Shown here one piece after another: positions 62,507-64,000 of a stretch of 64,000 nucleotides of DNA. The notes below the pieces were generated by a model that did no database searches, was not told the origin of the DNA, and was given only the letters and a program-made list of their open reading frames with translations. Source of the stretch: Candidatus Nitrospira nitrosa. GTDB lineage: Bacteria; Nitrospirota; Nitrospiria; Nitrospirales; Nitrospiraceae. The position numbers and the translations under genes were made by a program. The stretch lies in assembly GCF_001458735.1 (NCBI RefSeq), contig NZ_CZQA01000001.1, forward strand, positions 558,001-622,000, given 5' to 3'. The number at the start of each line of letters is the position of its first letter. The stretch's first letter is position 1.

Positions 62507-63609
62507 GAACTGCGCACCACCCCGGCTTTTTTTCTTTCCATCAGACCCATCATCAGCAGCGGCCACACGACGGTGGCATCGCTCAAGACTTCAGCAAATC
62601 GTCCCCCATCCTTCGGCGTAACAAACTTGCCCCAGGAGAGTCCTTCCTGATAGGTACAGCCGCTCAGTCCACCCCAGTAATCCGGCTCCGGACAAATCCT
62701 CACACCATAGTGAAATCGTGGCGGTGTCACGTTCAGCCCTAACCGAAGGTTGCCCACTTCAACATAGGGGCCGACTTGTTGCGCCCAGTTGCGTGGCACG
62801 CCGCCACCGATCGTAAAAATTCCCCGTCGCTTCGCGGAGAGCATGTGGTCGGCATAGCTATTCAAGTCCAAGTACGGATTAAATGATGGGTGGTATTGCA
62901 GAATCGTCTGCAAGATCCCCAGATCACCATTCTGATCGCCCCGTGAACGAGCTTGCTCGACTTGCCGCGCCATCGCCAAGGTTCCTATATCCAGTCCCAC
63001 TTCTGAATCCGTAAAGGCTGGAATGTACACCGGTACGTTTTTCAGGTAGGCGCTTTTCAGAATGCCGTCACCATGCAGTTCTTCCGCCAACGTCTTTCCA
63101 AGTTCTCTCGTGATCAAGTGCGACGACAGCGGCTGATCCTGATCCAGGCGCTTCAGCGTCTGCGCCACGACATGCTCAACGTAGTTTAAATTCGCTTCCA
63201 TCTCCAGTGTGTCGTAGACGCGGTTGTACCCCTTCTTGAACAACTCCTCGTCACTCATCGAGGGATCATGCCGATAATGCGTCTTTCCGACGGATTCGCT
63301 CAGGCCATGCGCCATCAATGCACCGGTCGAGATGATGCACTGCACCATCCCCTCATCGATCATCTTCGTGATGATCTTCCCCATCTTGGCGATGGTCATT
63401 GCACCAGACAACGTCATGACCACCTTACACTCAGGGTCTGCGACCATCTCCCAGAGTACCTCGAAGGCTTTTCCCACGTGCCGCCCACCGAAGGCGGTTT
63501 TGCCCATGGCCTCCAATAGGTCACCGAATGAGGAAATCTTGTCAGGATCAAGCGGCTCAAGCGCCTCTAACCCGTCTTTTGCTCCATCACGAAACTCGCG
63601 TGCGTACAT
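62503..63609 (-). CDS. Deoxyhypusine-synthase-like protein
   Basis: 368 residues. DHS fold: SGAMTIAKMGKIITKMIDEGMVQCIISTGALMAHG, HPSFNPYLDLNSYADHML and FTIGGGVPRNWAQQVGPY. In DHS the active-site Lys stands in GGGxxK; here that residue is Arg273. Bacteria have no eIF5A, and bacterial homologues include homospermidine synthase. ATG fixed by AGAGGG seven bases upstream. Downstream dsbA-like gene overlaps by four bases. Likely polyamine-related, with agmatinase and arginine decarboxylase nearby. Confidence 0.85.
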   Translation of the reverse strand: MYAREFRDGAKDGLEALEPLDPDKISSFGDLLEAMGKTAFGGRHVGKAFEVLWEMVADPECKVVMTLSGAMTIAKMGKIITKMIDEGMVQCIISTGALMAHGLSESVGKTHYRHDPSMSDEELFKKGYNRVYDTLEMEANLNYVEHVVAQTLKRLDQDQPLSSHLITRELGKTLAEELHGDGILKSAYLKNVPVYIPAFTDSEVGLDIGTLAMARQVEQARSRGDQNGDLGILQTILQYHPSFNPYLDLNSYADHMLSAKRRGIFTIGGGVPRNWAQQVGPYVEVGNLRLGLNVTPPRFHYGVRICPEPDYWGGLSGCTYQEGLSWGKFVTPKDGGRFAEVLSDATVVWPLLMMGLMERKKAGVVRSS

Positions 63610-63938
63610 AAGACAACCCTCTATAACCAACTGCACCAGTGACTAACGTGGATTCGTTTATACACAACCCTGAATAGAGGCGTCAATGAATGTTGCGCAC
63701 GGACTCGTATCAATTGATTGTTCAGCGAGAATGATTCAGAACACGAAGAGAGACCTTCTCCTAGAGAACTGTCGCTACATCAACCTCGGTATAAAGCTCA
63801 CACAACCCGGCACCACAAACCTGGATGGAAGTAAGAGCGAGTCGATTCGAAAGAAAAGAATGGGTGAGAACGCCCTCCGCCGGCCTGTCGCAACCGCGGG
63901 TCGACAATTGCCACGGAAGTGTTCATGAACAATGCGGG
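63610..63938. other. Intergenic stretch without a confident gene
   Basis: About 330 bases upstream of the DHS-like gene. A rightward frame at 63686-63928 has no ribosome-binding site or family likeness and is not counted. It should contain the promoter of the DHS-like operon; no consensus pair stood out. Confidence 0.5.
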
Positions 63939-64000
63939 CTAGAATAACGGCTTCTTCCCGCCTGCCTTGCTGATGGCGTGACTCAGCGCTTTTGAAAGGC
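63939..64000 (-). CDS. Possible C-terminal end of a gene running in from the right
   Basis: Reading leftward from the edge, one frame gives LSKALSHAISKAGGKKPLF before TAG, a plausible protein tail in step with the direction of the neighbouring genes. Only about 20 codons are visible, so neither identity nor reality is assured. Confidence 0.35.
   Translation of the reverse strand, partial: LSKALSHAISKAGGKKPLF

Noticed and set aside
63686-63928. 80-codon rightward frame near the right edge
   Set aside because: No ribosome-binding site, unusual composition and no family likeness.

Overview
The window looks like a chromosomal segment of a Gram-negative bacterium of the Nitrospira type (Nitrospirota). 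This is inferred from base composition, from the mix of a Gram-negative envelope (TolC-like proteins, soluble lytic transglycosylases, porin, lipoproteins) with RNase Y/YmdB, and from small conserved proteins; no nitrification gene is present to confirm it. No rRNA, tRNA or CRISPR array was seen.

Bases 1-9000 are a leftward block: slt, a zapB-like gene, zapA, a probable structured RNA (6S-like by position and fold), rny, ymdB, xseA, xseB, tlyA and a cut-off sugar epimerase. Bases 9100-13870 run rightward: rlmN, a catalytic/non-catalytic M16 protease pair, larE. The F0 genes atpI-B-E-F follow leftward (13.9-15.8 kb) without F1 genes. Then come pabB-pabC and a small lytic transglycosylase (rightward), nadB and a lipoprotein (leftward), and a 31-aa basic protein, an MsbA-type exporter and two hypotheticals (rightward).

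Bases 24.2-37 kb are accessory and worn: a lone JAMM peptidase; a TIGR03790-type gene broken by a nonsense codon, a frameshift and an IS200/IS605 element; a SoxC/SoxD-like sulfur dehydrogenase pair whose genes abut two copies of a 120-bp inverted-repeat element; a DcaP-like porin split by an IS481-type element; and a higBA toxin-antitoxin pair lying between a secreted-protein gene and a duplicated fragment of that gene's 3' end.

From 37 kb the chromosome is again housekeeping-like: maf, dus, a DUF692/MNIO protein with a C-terminal extension, CBS-PilZ, LOG, DHH, rhomboid, purE-purK. Among these is a hybrid histidine kinase in which both phosphorylation residues are replaced. Bases 48.3-57.4 kb hold the most unusual locus: three tandem TolC-family genes, an ABC exporter with a degenerate nucleotide-binding domain and an HlyD-type adaptor, apparently one operon with a terminator, divergent from a NhaR-like LysR regulator. 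The right end carries a polyamine module: pyruvoyl arginine decarboxylase, agmatinase and a deoxyhypusine-synthase-like enzyme, with an aldehyde dehydrogenase and a DsbA-like thioredoxin.
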